Source: Marivirga arenosa
GTDB taxonomy: Bacteria; Bacteroidota; Bacteroidia; Cytophagales; Cyclobacteriaceae
Direction of reading: 5' to 3'
DNA length: 64,000 nucleotides
Assembly: GCF_030503875.2 (NCBI RefSeq)
Contig: NZ_CP129968.2
Coordinates: 1,948,001-2,012,000, forward strand
The notes under the pieces were generated by a model, which ran no database searches, was not told the origin of the DNA, and was given only the letters and a program-made list of their open reading frames with translations. The position numbers and the translations under genes were made by a program. This document shows, piece by piece, positions 46,080 through 55,654 of the stretch. Numbering within the stretch: position 1 is the first letter of the stretch; every line of letters starts with the position of its first letter.

Positions 46080-47282
46080 TTATAGTTTTTCGTAAATGAT
46101 TGCGGCACCTTGCCCAACTCCAACACACATGGTAGCTAAACCATATTTCACATTTTCTCTTTTTTGCATTTCATGTAATAAAGTAGCTGAAATTCTAGTG
46201 CCACTAGCTCCTAAAGGGTGACCAATCGCAATTGAACCACCGTTTACATTTATAATGTCAGGGTTTAAATCTAAATCCTGAATGCAGGCTATCGATTGAG
46301 AGGCGAAAGCTTCATTTAATTCAATTAAATCTAAATCATTTACAGATAATCCAGCTCTCTTCAAAGCTTTTTTTGTAGCAGGAACTGGACCTATTCCCAT
46401 AGTTTCAGGTCCTACACCAGCAATCGCCATGCTAACCACTCTAGCCATTGGTTTTAAATTGAATTTTTTAAGGGTTTCTTCATTTACAATTAAAGATGCG
46501 GCAGAACCATCATTAACCCCACTTGCATTCCCTGCAGTTACTGTCCCATCTTTTTTGAAGGCAGGTTTTAAAGTGCTTAATTTTTCAATAGATGATAATC
46601 TAGGATGTTCATCTTTATCAAAAATAATATCGTCAGCTTTTCTTTGAGGTACATTAACGGGCACTATTTCGTTACTAAATTTACCTGCTTTATGAGCTGC
46701 ATCGTATTTTACTTGTGAATTATGAGCAAATTCATCCTGACTCTCTCTACTGATCTTCCATTGTTCAGCAACATTTTCAGCAGTTTCGCCCATCGCAAAT
46801 GGATAATGCATATCTGCTAATTTTGGATTTATAAATCTCCAACCAATTGTAGTGTCATATATTTCTGGTTTTCTAGAATAAGCAGTTTCAGCTTTTGCCA
46901 TAACAAAAGGAGCTCTTGTCATACTTTCAACACCTCCGGCAATAAAGGCTTCGCCATCACCTAACATAGTAGCTCTACTGGCATCCATTATGGATTGTAG
47001 GCCAGAGGCGCATAATCTGTTTACCGTAACTCCACCCACCTCTATGGGTAATCCAGCCATAAGGCCAGCCATTCTTGCTACATTTCGGTTATCTTCTCCC
47101 GCTTGATTAGCAGCTCCAAAAATCACATCTTCTAATAATGATTTGTCTAAATTGGGCTGTCTTTCTAATAAACTTTTGATAATATGAGCTGCCAAATCAT
47201 CTGGCCTTACGCTACTTAAGGTCCCACCAAATTTTCCGACAGGTGTTCTTGCTATGTCTACAATATAAGCTGTTTTAATCAT
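46080..47282 (-). CDS. Thiolase (acetyl-CoA C-acyltransferase)
   Basis: A 400-residue enzyme of the thiolase superfamily, acting in fatty-acid beta-oxidation or acetoacetyl-CoA formation. The acyl-binding cysteine lies in NRLCASGLQS, the general base His in GGSIAIGHPLGASG and the second Cys in ATMCVGVGQGAA. FadA-type features such as DEFAHNSQ and NDGSAASLIV are present. Length is normal. No FadB-like partner is adjacent. It is first of a minus-strand run toward thyA. Confidence 0.93.
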   Translation of the reverse strand: MIKTAYIVDIARTPVGKFGGTLSSVRPDDLAAHIIKSLLERQPNLDKSLLEDVIFGAANQAGEDNRNVARMAGLMAGLPIEVGGVTVNRLCASGLQSIMDASRATMLGDGEAFIAGGVESMTRAPFVMAKAETAYSRKPEIYDTTIGWRFINPKLADMHYPFAMGETAENVAEQWKISRESQDEFAHNSQVKYDAAHKAGKFSNEIVPVNVPQRKADDIIFDKDEHPRLSSIEKLSTLKPAFKKDGTVTAGNASGVNDGSAASLIVNEETLKKFNLKPMARVVSMAIAGVGPETMGIGPVPATKKALKRAGLSVNDLDLIELNEAFASQSIACIQDLDLNPDIINVNGGSIAIGHPLGASGTRISATLLHEMQKRENVKYGLATMCVGVGQGAAIIYEKL

Positions 47283-47391
47283 TTCCTTTTTTTTATTCGA
47301 AATTAATCTTTTTGATTTTTAGCTGAAAGTCTTAACTCAAAATGTTAATATTGATTATCTATAGATAATAATAAAAACTCAATTGATTTGT

Positions 47392-48057
47392 TTAATTCAA
47401 TTTATCAAGTTTCCCATCTCTCATTTCATGTCTCTCATCTGATATGGCCGCTAGATCTTTATTATGAGTTACGATTACAAAAGCTTGTCCAAATTCATCC
47501 CTTAATTTTAAAAATAAGGAATGGAGTTCTTCCGCATTTTTTGAATCTAAATTACCGCTGGGCTCATCTGCAAAGACTATGGATGGGTTGTTCATAAGAG
47601 CTCTAGCAACAGCTACTCTTTGTTGCTCTCCACCACTTAATTGACCGGGTTTATGTTCTGCCCTGTTATCAATACTTAGAACTTTCATCAGTTCTTGTGC
47701 TCTTATTTGAGATTCCTTTTGATCTCTCTTAGAAATGTAGGCAGGAATTAATATATTTTCTTCTGCCGTAAACTCTGGAAGTAGATTATGGAATTGAAAA
47801 ATAAAACCAATTGCATTATTTCTAAAGTTGGATAGCCTGCTTCCATTAAGTTTACTAATATCTTTATTGTCGAATATTAATTCACCATTATCAGCTTGAT
47901 CCAACGTTCCTAAAATATGTAATAAAGTACTTTTTCCGGCACCGCTCGGTCCTACAATAGCACTTATTTTTGCCTTTTCTAATTGAAAGTCAATGCCATC
48001 TAAGACTTTCAGATCTCCATAATTTTTTTGAATGTTTTTAGCAATTAATAAGCTCAT
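47392..48057 (-). CDS. ABC transporter ATP-binding protein (LolD/MacB family)
   Basis: A 221-residue ATPase with Walker A GPSGAGKST, signature LSGGEQQRVAVARAL and Walker B IVFADEPSGNLD, plus the family's DGIDFQLEKAKISAIVG. LolD-type ATPases power extraction of lipoproteins from the inner membrane, while close relatives drive MacB-like efflux; the sequence alone does not separate them. No LolCE-like permease is adjacent, so the partner is elsewhere. It is a single-gene unit. Confidence 0.9.
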   Translation of the reverse strand: MSLLIAKNIQKNYGDLKVLDGIDFQLEKAKISAIVGPSGAGKSTLLHILGTLDQADNGELIFDNKDISKLNGSRLSNFRNNAIGFIFQFHNLLPEFTAEENILIPAYISKRDQKESQIRAQELMKVLSIDNRAEHKPGQLSGGEQQRVAVARALMNNPSIVFADEPSGNLDSKNAEELHSLFLKLRDEFGQAFVIVTHNKDLAAISDERHEMRDGKLDKLN

Positions 48058-48212
48058 GCCTCAAAGATAATGAAAACAGTATATCTGAAATATGAAAGTT
48101 GAATTATCTTAAGTATTGGCGATAGAATTCAAAATATGCATCTTCAAAATCTTTATAAACTTCAATAATTCAAAGTATTTGCAAATTTGTAATTTGTAAA
48201 TTACTGTTGAGG

Positions 48213-48243
48213 TTGAATAATAATATTTAATGCCGTACATTCG
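48213..48243 (+). promoter_or_regulatory. Probable sucC promoter (TTG-N20-TACATTCG)
   Basis: TTG at 48213-48215 and TACATTCG at 48236-48243, spacer 20 bp, one base from the TAnnTTTG consensus, 18 bp before the sucC start. The -7 box departs from consensus by TTCG for TTTG. Confidence 0.5.
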
Positions 48244-48261
48244 CAGAAAAATTATCCAAGA

Positions 48262-49473
48262 ATGAACATACACGAATATCAAGCCAAAGGAATACTTGAA
48301 AAGTACGGAGTAACCATTCAAAAAGGAATTGTTGCCGATACACCGGAAGATGCTACAGCTGCAGCTAAGAAATTAAACTCAGAAACAGGTACTGAGTGGT
48401 ATGTGATAAAAGCACAAATTCATGCTGGAGGTAGAGGTAAAGGAAAAGTAAAAGAAACTGATTCAAACGGAGTTGTATTGGCAAAAAGCTTAGATGAGGT
48501 AGCACCAAAGTCTCAAGCTATTTTAGGGGGTACATTAGTTACTCACCAAACTGGTGAAGAAGGTAAAGTTGTTAATAAAATATTAGTAGCACAAGACGTT
48601 TACTATCCAGGAGAAAGTGAGCCAAAAGAATATTATTTAGGTATTCTTTTAGATAGAGCCAAAGGATGCAATGTTATCATGGCCTCTACTGAAGGGGGTA
48701 TGGATATAGAGGATGTTGCTGAGAATACTCCAGAGAAAATCATTAAGGAGTGGATTGATCCACGTGTTGGTTTACAAGGATTTCAAGCAAGAAAAGTTGC
48801 TTTTAAGTTAGGGTTAGAGGGTGAAGCTTTCAAAAATATGGTGAAGTTTATCTTTTCACTTTATGAAGCGTATGATGCAACGGATTCATCAATGTTCGAG
48901 ATTAACCCAGTATTAAAAACATCAGATAATAAAATTTTAGCAGTTGATGCTAAGGTTAATTTAGATGATTCAGCTTTATATCGTCATAAAGATTTAGCTG
49001 AAATGAGAGATAAGACGGAAGAAGATCCTGCAGAAGTTGAAGCAGCTGAATCTGGCTTGAACTACGTAAAACTTGACGGAAACGTAGGTTGTATGGTGAA
49101 TGGTGCTGGTTTAGCGATGGCCACTATGGATATCATAAAATTATCAGGAGGCGACCCTGCTAATTTCTTGGATGTAGGAGGTAGCGCAAATGCAGAAACT
49201 GTAGAAGCGGGTTTCAGAATCATTTTAAAAGATCCTAAAGTAGAAGCTATCTTAATCAATATCTTTGGTGGTATTGTGAGATGTGACAGAGTTGCAAAGG
49301 GTGTTGTTGAAGCCTACAAAAACATAGGAGATATTAATGTGCCTATTATTGTTCGTTTACAAGGAACGAACGCTGAAGAAGGTGCTAAAATCATAGAAGA
49401 GTCAGGCTTAAAAGTAACTTCTGCTATCGTATTGAAAGATGCAGCAGAAAGAGTAAAAGAAGCTTTAGCTTAA
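48262..49473 (+). CDS. sucC: Succinyl-CoA synthetase beta subunit (ADP/GDP-forming)
   Basis: A 403-residue citric acid cycle enzyme that makes ATP from succinyl-CoA with the alpha subunit. It starts [17 protein letters not shown] and has the ATP-grasp motifs [14 protein letters not shown] and EINPVLKT, then the CoA-ligase domain with [14 protein letters not shown] and [10 protein letters not shown]. It is about 15 residues longer than Escherichia coli SucC, mainly in the middle. No sucD is adjacent, which is common in Bacteroidota. It ends at a terminator just before tRNA-Arg. Confidence 0.96.
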   Translation: MNIHEYQAKGILEKYGVTIQKGIVADTPEDATAAAKKLNSETGTEWYVIKAQIHAGGRGKGKVKETDSNGVVLAKSLDEVAPKSQAILGGTLVTHQTGEEGKVVNKILVAQDVYYPGESEPKEYYLGILLDRAKGCNVIMASTEGGMDIEDVAENTPEKIIKEWIDPRVGLQGFQARKVAFKLGLEGEAFKNMVKFIFSLYEAYDATDSSMFEINPVLKTSDNKILAVDAKVNLDDSALYRHKDLAEMRDKTEEDPAEVEAAESGLNYVKLDGNVGCMVNGAGLAMATMDIIKLSGGDPANFLDVGGSANAETVEAGFRIILKDPKVEAILINIFGGIVRCDRVAKGVVEAYKNIGDINVPIIVRLQGTNAEEGAKIIEESGLKVTSAIVLKDAAERVKEALA

Positions 49474-49494
49474 TATAAAGATAAATTATATTTG

Positions 49495-49530
49495 AGCAGC
49501 TGATCTTCAGGTCAGCTGCTTTTATTTTTT
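49495..49530 (+). terminator. sucC terminator
   Basis: A 9-bp stem AGCAGCTGA/TCAGCTGCT (49495-49503 with 49512-49520) followed by a T-rich run, 22 bp after the sucC stop. Confidence 0.92.
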
Positions 49531-49541
49531 CAACCCAATAT

Positions 49542-49615
49542 GCACCTGTAGCTCAACTGGATAGAGTATCGGATTTCGGCTCCGAGGGTTGGGGGTTCGA
49601 CTCCCTCCAGGTGTA
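49542..49615 (+). tRNA. tRNA-Arg (anticodon TCG)
   Basis: A 74-nt cloverleaf. The acceptor stem is GCACCTG/CAGGTGT (one G-T pair), the D arm has AGCTCAACTGGATAGAG, the anticodon stem TCGGA/TCCGA encloses loop TTTCGGC with TCG at 49576-49578, and the T arm contains GGTTCGACTCC. CCA is not encoded. It marks the border of the accessory region. Confidence 0.94.
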
Positions 49616-49639
49616 CTACTCATGACTTCAAAGGTCGAT

Positions 49640-49672
49640 AAAACCTCTCAATTCGCAATTGAGAGGTTTTTT
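49640..49672 (+). terminator. Terminator after tRNA-Arg
   Basis: A 14-bp perfect stem AAAACCTCTCAATT/AATTGAGAGGTTTT (49640-49653 with 49657-49670) with a 3-nt loop and a T run. Confidence 0.9.
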
Positions 49673-50087
49673 ATGTTCAAAATCTCCATAGTATCACAAA
49701 ATATTTAGACTATTTTCTGACTTTGTACTTATTTATTACGAGTACATTTATCGTTCTACCTAGATATGAAATTTCTAAATTATTTTTGATTAAAACTGAC
49801 CTTTGACTATCGAAAGAAAACAGCAATACCCAGACTCTATTTGCATAATCAGGTAAATGACTTCCCTAAATTTAGATGAATAATTCTGTACTCACCCTAC
49901 CTTTCTCAGATACATTTATAAAGTAAACGATTCAATTGTTATTTATGCTCTTAAAAAACCTAGTTTAGAAATAGAAGAAACAGAATGATAATAGATTTAA
50001 AAATCTGAGAGTAGAATTAAAATCTCCCTATGAACTCTTATATTCCATTAAAAGATATCTGAATGAAATTCGGATGAAGATATGGTC
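49673..50087. other. Gene-free AT-rich stretch
   Basis: No open frame of useful length is seen on either strand between the tRNA-Arg terminator and the left direct repeat. No promoter box of the Bacteroidota type, tRNA or hairpin stands out. A short stretch around 49706 (TTAGACTATTTTC) recurs near 62816, close to the right repeat, a hint of wider but decayed similarity. Confidence 0.5.
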
Positions 50088-50378
50088 AAAATTCATTAAT
50101 TTTTATTGTTTTAAATAGTTTGTACTAATCCTTTTTAGCGATGCAAACCTACTACAAACTTCTGCTTCAAAATATTCAAGAACTCGTTCCAATTAAGCAG
50201 GAGGATATCTGCTTGATAAAAGAAGCCTTTAAACCCGTATATCTTAAAAAAAAGGATTTTTACCTTCGAAAACACGATAGGTCTAACTATATGAATTTTG
50301 TAGCTGATAGCTGTTTAGAAGTCTATTCTATAGGAGAGAATGATATGGAGCATATTCTCAAGTGTGGAATTGAGGGGT
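50088..50378 (+). repeat. Direct repeat, left copy (promoter and 5' half of a Crp/Fnr gene)
   Basis: This 291-bp stretch matches 62942-63233 on the same strand. From 50120 to 50378 the two align without gaps over 259 bp with about 13 differences by eye (about 95% identity); the upstream 32 bp are more diverged. The copies flank about 12.6 kb of accessory genes. Confidence 0.85.
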
Positions 50379-50497
50379 TTATGACAAATCATTATTCAAA
50401 TTCCTTTACATTTGAACCTTATGAATGGGGTTTATATTATAAGCTTAATCAGTGTTTTTTTATTCCTACTTCTTACTTCTTTTTTAACCTTACATAG
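50141..50497 (+). pseudogene. Truncated Crp/Fnr-family regulator
   Basis: A 118-residue frame whose first 79 residues nearly match the intact Crp-family protein at 62996 (QTYYKLLLQNIQELVP ... ENDMEHIL). After GIEGF the sequence becomes unrelated and stops at 50497, so the rest of the cNMP-binding domain and the whole DNA-binding helix-turn-helix are missing. The sharp break points to a partial duplication or a recombination joint, not to slow decay. If made, the product could only dimerise or bind ligand. Confidence 0.8.
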
Positions 50498-51114
50498 GTC
50501 AAAAAACAGAATTGATAACATTTTATTCGCTTATTTTATCAATACGCATACTTGATTTTGGTTACACATATTTTATTAATTGCAGGGGATGGTTAATCGT
50601 TTTTTTTGGTTGGCTCTCATTTTTCAGAGCTTATTTCTTTTTATAGAATTTTTCAGTTCTTGCGTTTTTGTTATTGAAAGAAAAACACAGAAAGCAAATA
50701 ATTAAGATGCTTAAGTGGTATTTAAAGAATAAAAATTTATTTAGTATTGATGTCATTTGTTTAATATTGTAATCATTTTGTTAACCAGCTATTTGACTAA
50801 AGTTCACATGTTCTTTTTCCCAATTCCAGATGGACATGCCAAAGTTTCTGGAATCTTCAACAACTTTCATTTGTACCTAATTTATTATTTCAATAACTAT
50901 TTTACCGTTTAAATTGTCTTTGCCTAGGGAACATCTGCCTATTCTAAAATACTCGAGCTATTTGAGTTTAATTTCCAATTTAGCTTTTGGGTTAGTAATT
51001 CTCTAAAATGAATAGCATCCTCAATATTTGTATTGGTTTTTAAGTTATATGTTTTTAATAACATATCTTTTTTTGCAAAGATGAGTATAGTTTTTTTTAA
51101 AAAATTGATTGAAA
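50498..51114. other. AT-rich stretch with small gene remnants
   Basis: No gene of normal size. On the minus strand two short frames remain: 50781-50870 (29 residues, starting MKVVEDSRNF) and 50939-51064 (41 residues, starting MLLKTYNLKT). The second has a TTTGC box just upstream but stops after SSSILE. Both read like pieces of larger proteins, which I cannot identify. Confidence 0.4.
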
Positions 51115-51650
51115 TCAAGACTTTTTAAGGCTTGAAAGTGTTTCTGGAGTCATTATTAGGTAAGAAGCAAAGTATTTATTGGGTGTTTCTTGAAACACCT
51201 GTTGGCTTATTTGTAACACTCCATTATAATGTTCCTTTGGAGAAGCAAATAAAAGATCTTTTTCACGCTCTATTTGTTGTATAACAAGTTGTTGCATTAT
51301 GATTTTCCAAAACTCTTTTAAATTCTTGTTTTGATTCATAAGATTCTAAAAGCGCTGTTTTGATATAACTTTTAATCGAGTCTTTTTTATAGCTTGAATA
51401 TTAACTCAGATGGTTTTTCTTTAAAAAAACTATCAAGAGCAGTACTGAAATTGTTTTTGTAACCGAAGCGGATTATATGTTCCTGTCCATTATCAATTAT
51501 TGAAATTTTCAAACTCCAAGAGATTACAAAGTACAGATTTGTTTCAACTGTTTGAGCTTTTTTAAGAAAGCCATTTCTGTTTAGAATGATAAAGGCATTC
51601 CATAAGTTTTGATTTTCAATTTGCTTGTATAATTCATTATTGATATCCAT
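51115..51650 (-). pseudogene. Decayed Crp/Fnr-family regulator
   Basis: Two open pieces of one gene. The first, 51387-51650, gives a cNMP-domain start (MDINNELYKQIENQ ... YFVISWSLKISI). After a frame change at about 51395 the reading resumes as QAIKKTRLKVISKQRF, crosses a stop codon, and continues in 51115-51339 to a helix-turn-helix of Crp type (TPNKYFASYLIMTPETLSSLKKS). The intact protein would be about 180-190 residues. It carries at least one frameshift and one in-frame stop, so it is inactive. The sequence is distinct from the repeat copies and from the Crp gene at 55094. Confidence 0.75.
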
Positions 51651-51700
51651 TATTAATCAAAATGTTGGGATGTTTGGGTATTAATAAACTTATCTTGATA

Positions 51701-52162
51701 TTAATCAGCATGCAAAATTGAAACCTCTTCTTCCAACAAAGGACCTATCACTTCAAGTTTTCTACCTCCTCTTTCTAATAATTCTCTTGTTGGCATTTCA
51801 AATACCCAATTCAGATTATCTCTGCCAACAATTTCATAATATTTCACCTTACTTAGTCCATAAATAAGTTTTCCAATTCCACTCCAATAAATAGCTGAAG
51901 TGCACATAGGACAAGGTTCATCACTGGTATAGATGGAACAATTTTTTAGATATGAGTAATCAAATTTCTTATAGGCATCTCTTATTAAATTGACTTCTGC
52001 ATGTGCAAGACAATCGTTATCTGTATTAATTGTATTTTTTCCTTTTAAAAGAACTTCCCCGTTTTTATTTACTAAAACACAACCAAATGGCAAATTACCT
52101 TCTTTCTTCGATTCTTTTGCTAATTCAATTGCCATTCTAATAAATTCTTGATGATTTTTCAT
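51701..52162 (-). CDS. Cytidine/deoxycytidylate-type nucleoside deaminase
   Basis: A 153-residue zinc deaminase. The zinc ligand and catalytic glutamate lie in LAHAEVNLIRDA, and the two cysteines in SDEPCPMCTSAIYW. The start ENHQEFIRMAIELAKES-type (here NHQEFIRMAIELAKES) and the length resemble guanine deaminase and tRNA-adenosine deaminase relatives; the exact base is not determined. It stands alone among broken genes yet is intact, which suggests selection or recent arrival. Confidence 0.88.
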   Translation of the reverse strand: MKNHQEFIRMAIELAKESKKEGNLPFGCVLVNKNGEVLLKGKNTINTDNDCLAHAEVNLIRDAYKKFDYSYLKNCSIYTSDEPCPMCTSAIYWSGIGKLIYGLSKVKYYEIVGRDNLNWVFEMPTRELLERGGRKLEVIGPLLEEEVSILHAD

Positions 52163-52321
52163 GTCACTTAACCTTTTGATGTTATTTGTAGAATACTCTA
52201 TGCTTAATAATATTTTTTATATCTCAGTTATTTTATGCTCAATATTTACACCGAAAGCTCAAATTATTCTTTTTCAGTTGCCAATATTTCTCGATTGCTT
52301 TCAATAGTTGGATATCAAAGC

Positions 52322-52600
52322 TCAACTAAAACGATTTGCAGAACTCATATAGTTTACCATGCGAGTTATAGCCCTGAAAAGTGTATTGCCATCGAGTATA
52401 ATAATTATTGGATATCCTTTATGTGATGCCGCTTGGGTAGTGTAAGATTCAGGAATGCTAATCCCAAATTCTCTCGCTTCATTCAAGATATTAGAAAGCG
52501 ATTTATGTTTTGTTCCGATTGTTTTTTGTTCAAGGCTTTGTGATTTTACTTGGTAATTAACAATCAGAAAAAAAAGTACGATAAAAACATGATTCTTCAT
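52322..52600 (-). pseudogene. Truncated esterase (N-terminal fragment)
   Basis: A 92-residue frame with a signal peptide (ending VKSQ) whose later part, YPIIIILDGNTLF and MVNYMSS, matches the N-terminal part of the complete esterase at 58102-59307 (YPLLILLDGHLHF, MVNYMSAG). It stops before the nucleophile elbow and catalytic residues, so it is a non-functional fragment. The similarity is about 50% in protein, so it is a paralogue relic and not a recent copy. Confidence 0.75.
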
Positions 52601-52606
52601 TTGCTA

Positions 52607-54094
52607 TTATTTAAGACTTGTAAATTTTAGATAAGGAGGTTCAGTTGATGTCTTATGAAGATTAGGTCCTCTGTAATACATTACTTTTCCAGTAATTGAC
52701 ACCTCATTTAGACTAATTTCAGAATAAAGTATACCGTCAGGATGAATTAAAGCGTATTTATTTTTTCTATTCAAATAAATGAGCTTAAATATTTCTTGAT
52801 TTTGAGTATCTGGATCAATCACCAGCCTATCATTTTCTCCATCCAACACAATATATCCATCCCTTCTAATCCATTCTCCCCTAACATCTTCATCTATTTC
52901 TAGTTTAAAAATACCTTTTGGCTGTTGTTGAGGAGCTGGATCTGTTAAAAAAGGAATAGCGAGTGTATGTGCAGTTTCTTCAATAGCCCAAAGTCTAAAA
53001 GCATTGGTCATTAATGCAATTGATAGGTTACTGTCTGGAAAAACGCTTACAATATTGCGTGCTCCCTCAGCCGAACCGTCTTGTTCAAAAACTTTTCGAT
53101 CATCCATGTCCCAATTTTTGTCCCAACCAATAGTTTCCCTAATCGTATCTCCAGAATTTAGTTTTTGTATTTCAAAAACCGTATGTAATTCTTCTTTTTT
53201 AATAAAACCATTAGTATATGAATTTGCTAATTTTAATAAATCTGTTGGCGTAGAGATAATTCCAGCTCCAGCCCAACTGTAACTATAATCTTTAAGCGTG
53301 TCTATTTGCGTTAAGTACCCTTTGTTTATGTCTTCCTCATTTAATTTGAATAAACCAGTCATTTGTTCAGATCTATTTTTTAAATCTTCTATACTAGTAG
53401 AGTTCATTGATAAAGGAGAGAATATGTCTTGATTTAATACATCTATAAAGCTTTGGTTAGAAACCTTCTCTAAAACTTTTGAAAGCAGCGTATAACTATG
53501 TATGCTATATTTGTATTTTTCTCCGGGTTTGTGTGCTAATGGCACGTGGGAGAAAACACTGAGGGCCTCATCAACACTGTAATAGTTCGATTGCATAAAT
53601 TTATCCTGCTCCGTATAATTATCCATTCCAGACAAGCCTGAAGCCAATTGTTTGATGGTAAATGCATACTTTTTGTGAGGATAGTCTGGTAGAATTGTAT
53701 GCAGCGTGTCATCAAAACTTATTTTCCCTTGTTCAATCAGTTTAGCTAGAGAAGTAATAGTAATAAGTCGGGACAAACTACCGGCCCTAAATTGAGTTTC
53801 TGGAGTAACTGATTGCTTCGTTCTCAGATTAGTATAGCCAAACCCTTTAGAATAAATTATTTTGGAATTGCTGCTAAGAGCTAACGAAATGCCTGGTGGC
53901 ATAGCAGGCTGTTTTATTAGTTCATTCATCATGTAAGTGATAAGATTTAATGCCTCCTTGTTCTCTGATTCTTTAGCTTTGGATGCTTCTTTATTTTCGC
54001 TCAGTTCTGAAGTTTTTACTGAACAACTCGAAATAGCAAGAAGCAGAAAAAAGGTTGTAAATATCGTTTTAGAAGGAATACCCAACTGTTTCAT
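52607..54094 (-). CDS. Serine beta-lactamase-like lipoprotein with SxxR motif
   Basis: A 495-residue protein with a lipobox (LAISSCS, Cys24) and a class C beta-lactamase/DD-peptidase fold. It has GFGYTNL, the Tyr region KYKYSIHSYTLLSKV, then GAGIISTPTDLLKL and a C-terminal beta domain from about 385. At the nucleophile the motif reads AGSLSRLIT (Ser106), so the lysine of SxxK is replaced by Arg109. That lysine is the general base in active members, so activity is doubtful. It is 22 bp after the haloalkane-dehalogenase-like gene on the same strand. Confidence 0.8.
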   Translation of the reverse strand: MKQLGIPSKTIFTTFFLLLAISSCSVKTSELSENKEASKAKESENKEALNLITYMMNELIKQPAMPPGISLALSSNSKIIYSKGFGYTNLRTKQSVTPETQFRAGSLSRLITITSLAKLIEQGKISFDDTLHTILPDYPHKKYAFTIKQLASGLSGMDNYTEQDKFMQSNYYSVDEALSVFSHVPLAHKPGEKYKYSIHSYTLLSKVLEKVSNQSFIDVLNQDIFSPLSMNSTSIEDLKNRSEQMTGLFKLNEEDINKGYLTQIDTLKDYSYSWAGAGIISTPTDLLKLANSYTNGFIKKEELHTVFEIQKLNSGDTIRETIGWDKNWDMDDRKVFEQDGSAEGARNIVSVFPDSNLSIALMTNAFRLWAIEETAHTLAIPFLTDPAPQQQPKGIFKLEIDEDVRGEWIRRDGYIVLDGENDRLVIDPDTQNQEIFKLIYLNRKNKYALIHPDGILYSEISLNEVSITGKVMYYRGPNLHKTSTEPPYLKFTSLK

Positions 54095-54115
54095 ATTTTA
54101 AAAGAGGTTTAAAAA

Positions 54116-55027
54116 TTATTTACTCATAAAATCAGCAATTGCTTTAATTGATTCTATTGCTTTTTCTTCCTGCACAAAATGACCACACTCAAACTCCTTG
54201 GTTTCTGCATTAGTAAGTCGGTCTTGCCATTTCTTCAAATATTTCATGGAGATAAAATCATCCTTTATACCCCAAAGAATTAACCATTCTTTGTTTGACA
54301 ACTGGTCTAACTGTTCCCACTGATTTTGATACCAACCCGAAGAACCTACCAAGGTTTTGGCGAGATTTAATAAAGGAACTCTAGAGCGTTTGGTAGGGAA
54401 TGGTTTGATATACTGAGCGTGCAACTGTTTCGATAGATACTTTTTGTTAGCAAAACCTTTTTTAAGAAGTACTTTAGGTGAAAAATTCATCGTTAGATAC
54501 AAAAACCTACCTAAGCCTGAATTGACAATCTTGTCTATTTTTTTGGCTTCTTTCTGTTGATCCGTAGCCCAAAGCCAAGAATTAAATAATATTATTCTTT
54601 TAATTCTGTCAGAATTTGCAATGCCTGCTCCCAATCCTATTGGCCCGCCAAAATCATGGACGACCAATGTGATATCTTGCAGATCTAGTTTGTTAATAAC
54701 TTCACTAAGGTTGTTGGCATGCCATTCAGGAGTACCAGAAACAGAATCTGGTTTTTCCGACAAACCAAACCCTAAATGGTCTATGGCTATACATCGATAT
54801 TCTTTTGAAAGTTCTTTAATGAAATTCCTGTATAAAAAGGACCATGTGGGTGTACCATGAACAAACAGGATTATTTCTCCTTTGCCCTCATCGATATAGT
54901 GCATATTGCCGGCTTCTATTCGAAGGTATTTATTTTCAAATGGATAGAGTGTAGCGTCAATCCATGTCTGTGAATAGGATACTGATGTCATTATTGTAAA
55001 TAGTAAGATGGTTAGTAACTGTTTCAT
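54116..55027 (-). CDS. Secreted haloalkane dehalogenase-like alpha/beta hydrolase
   Basis: A 303-residue alpha/beta hydrolase with a signal peptide (ending VSYSQ). The oxyanion and halide-site motif is HGTPTWSFLYR (Trp62). The nucleophile is Asp125 in VVHDFGGPIG, an aspartate rather than a serine, as in haloalkane dehalogenases. The catalytic His lies in ECGHFVQEE. Export is unusual, as characterised dehalogenases are mostly cytoplasmic. Epoxide hydrolases also use Asp but differ in other motifs. A Crp-type regulator is 66 bp upstream and may control it. Substrate is unknown. Confidence 0.78.
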   Translation of the reverse strand: MKQLLTILLFTIMTSVSYSQTWIDATLYPFENKYLRIEAGNMHYIDEGKGEIILFVHGTPTWSFLYRNFIKELSKEYRCIAIDHLGFGLSEKPDSVSGTPEWHANNLSEVINKLDLQDITLVVHDFGGPIGLGAGIANSDRIKRIILFNSWLWATDQQKEAKKIDKIVNSGLGRFLYLTMNFSPKVLLKKGFANKKYLSKQLHAQYIKPFPTKRSRVPLLNLAKTLVGSSGWYQNQWEQLDQLSNKEWLILWGIKDDFISMKYLKKWQDRLTNAETKEFECGHFVQEEKAIESIKAIADFMSK

Positions 55028-55093
55028 TGGTTTCTGAATTTGAAATAAAGATCAGTCGTCTATACCAATTTAATTTTGGTATAAACCAACATT

Positions 55094-55654
55094 CTAAATC
55101 TTTATGCTATTGTATAACTTGCTGAAGTTGGTAGAGTCGATTCTTAAATAAGAAGCCAAATCTTTATGGGAAACCTGTCCAAATAAATGCGGGCTTCTTT
55201 CGGAGAAGGAATTAAACCGTTCCTTAATATCATATGCCATGAGCTCATAATGGCGCTGCACCATTCCAATTAAAACAAATTCCGTAGCCTTTCTAAATAG
55301 GGTTTCTATTTCCCGATATTCGTTTAAAAGCTGTAGATGTTTTTCATAGGAAACCCGAAGAAAAGAACTTTCAGTAATCGTTTCTAAAAAATACTTTGAA
55401 GGTGTTTGAGTAAGAAATGATTCGGGTATACCAATAAAAGAGGAAGGATAGGTAAAAGCAATGATATGCTGACGATCATCCTTCAAATAATATGATTTTT
55501 GAATGCCTTCAATTACAAAATACATATATCGTTCGGTCTCACCCGGTGCAGTCATAATCGTCTTTTTAGGGGCATCATATTCAGTCCAATATGAAAGATA
55601 TTTATCCAGAATGTCATGTTTTATGGAGTGGAATTTATTTAAAAAGTCTTTCAT
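55094..55654 (-). CDS. Crp/Fnr-family transcriptional regulator
   Basis: A 186-residue regulator. The N-terminal cNMP-type sensor (about 25-115) has VIEGIQKSYYL and IIAFTYPSSFIGIPESF. The C-terminal helix-turn-helix is VSHKDLASYLRIDSTNFSKL. Such Bacteroidota proteins usually do not bind cAMP strongly. It is the first gene upstream of the dehalogenase-like and serine-hydrolase genes on the same strand, so it is likely their regulator. It is intact, unlike the two Crp relics to its left. Confidence 0.88.
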   Translation of the reverse strand: MKDFLNKFHSIKHDILDKYLSYWTEYDAPKKTIMTAPGETERYMYFVIEGIQKSYYLKDDRQHIIAFTYPSSFIGIPESFLTQTPSKYFLETITESSFLRVSYEKHLQLLNEYREIETLFRKATEFVLIGMVQRHYELMAYDIKERFNSFSERSPHLFGQVSHKDLASYLRIDSTNFSKLYNSIKI

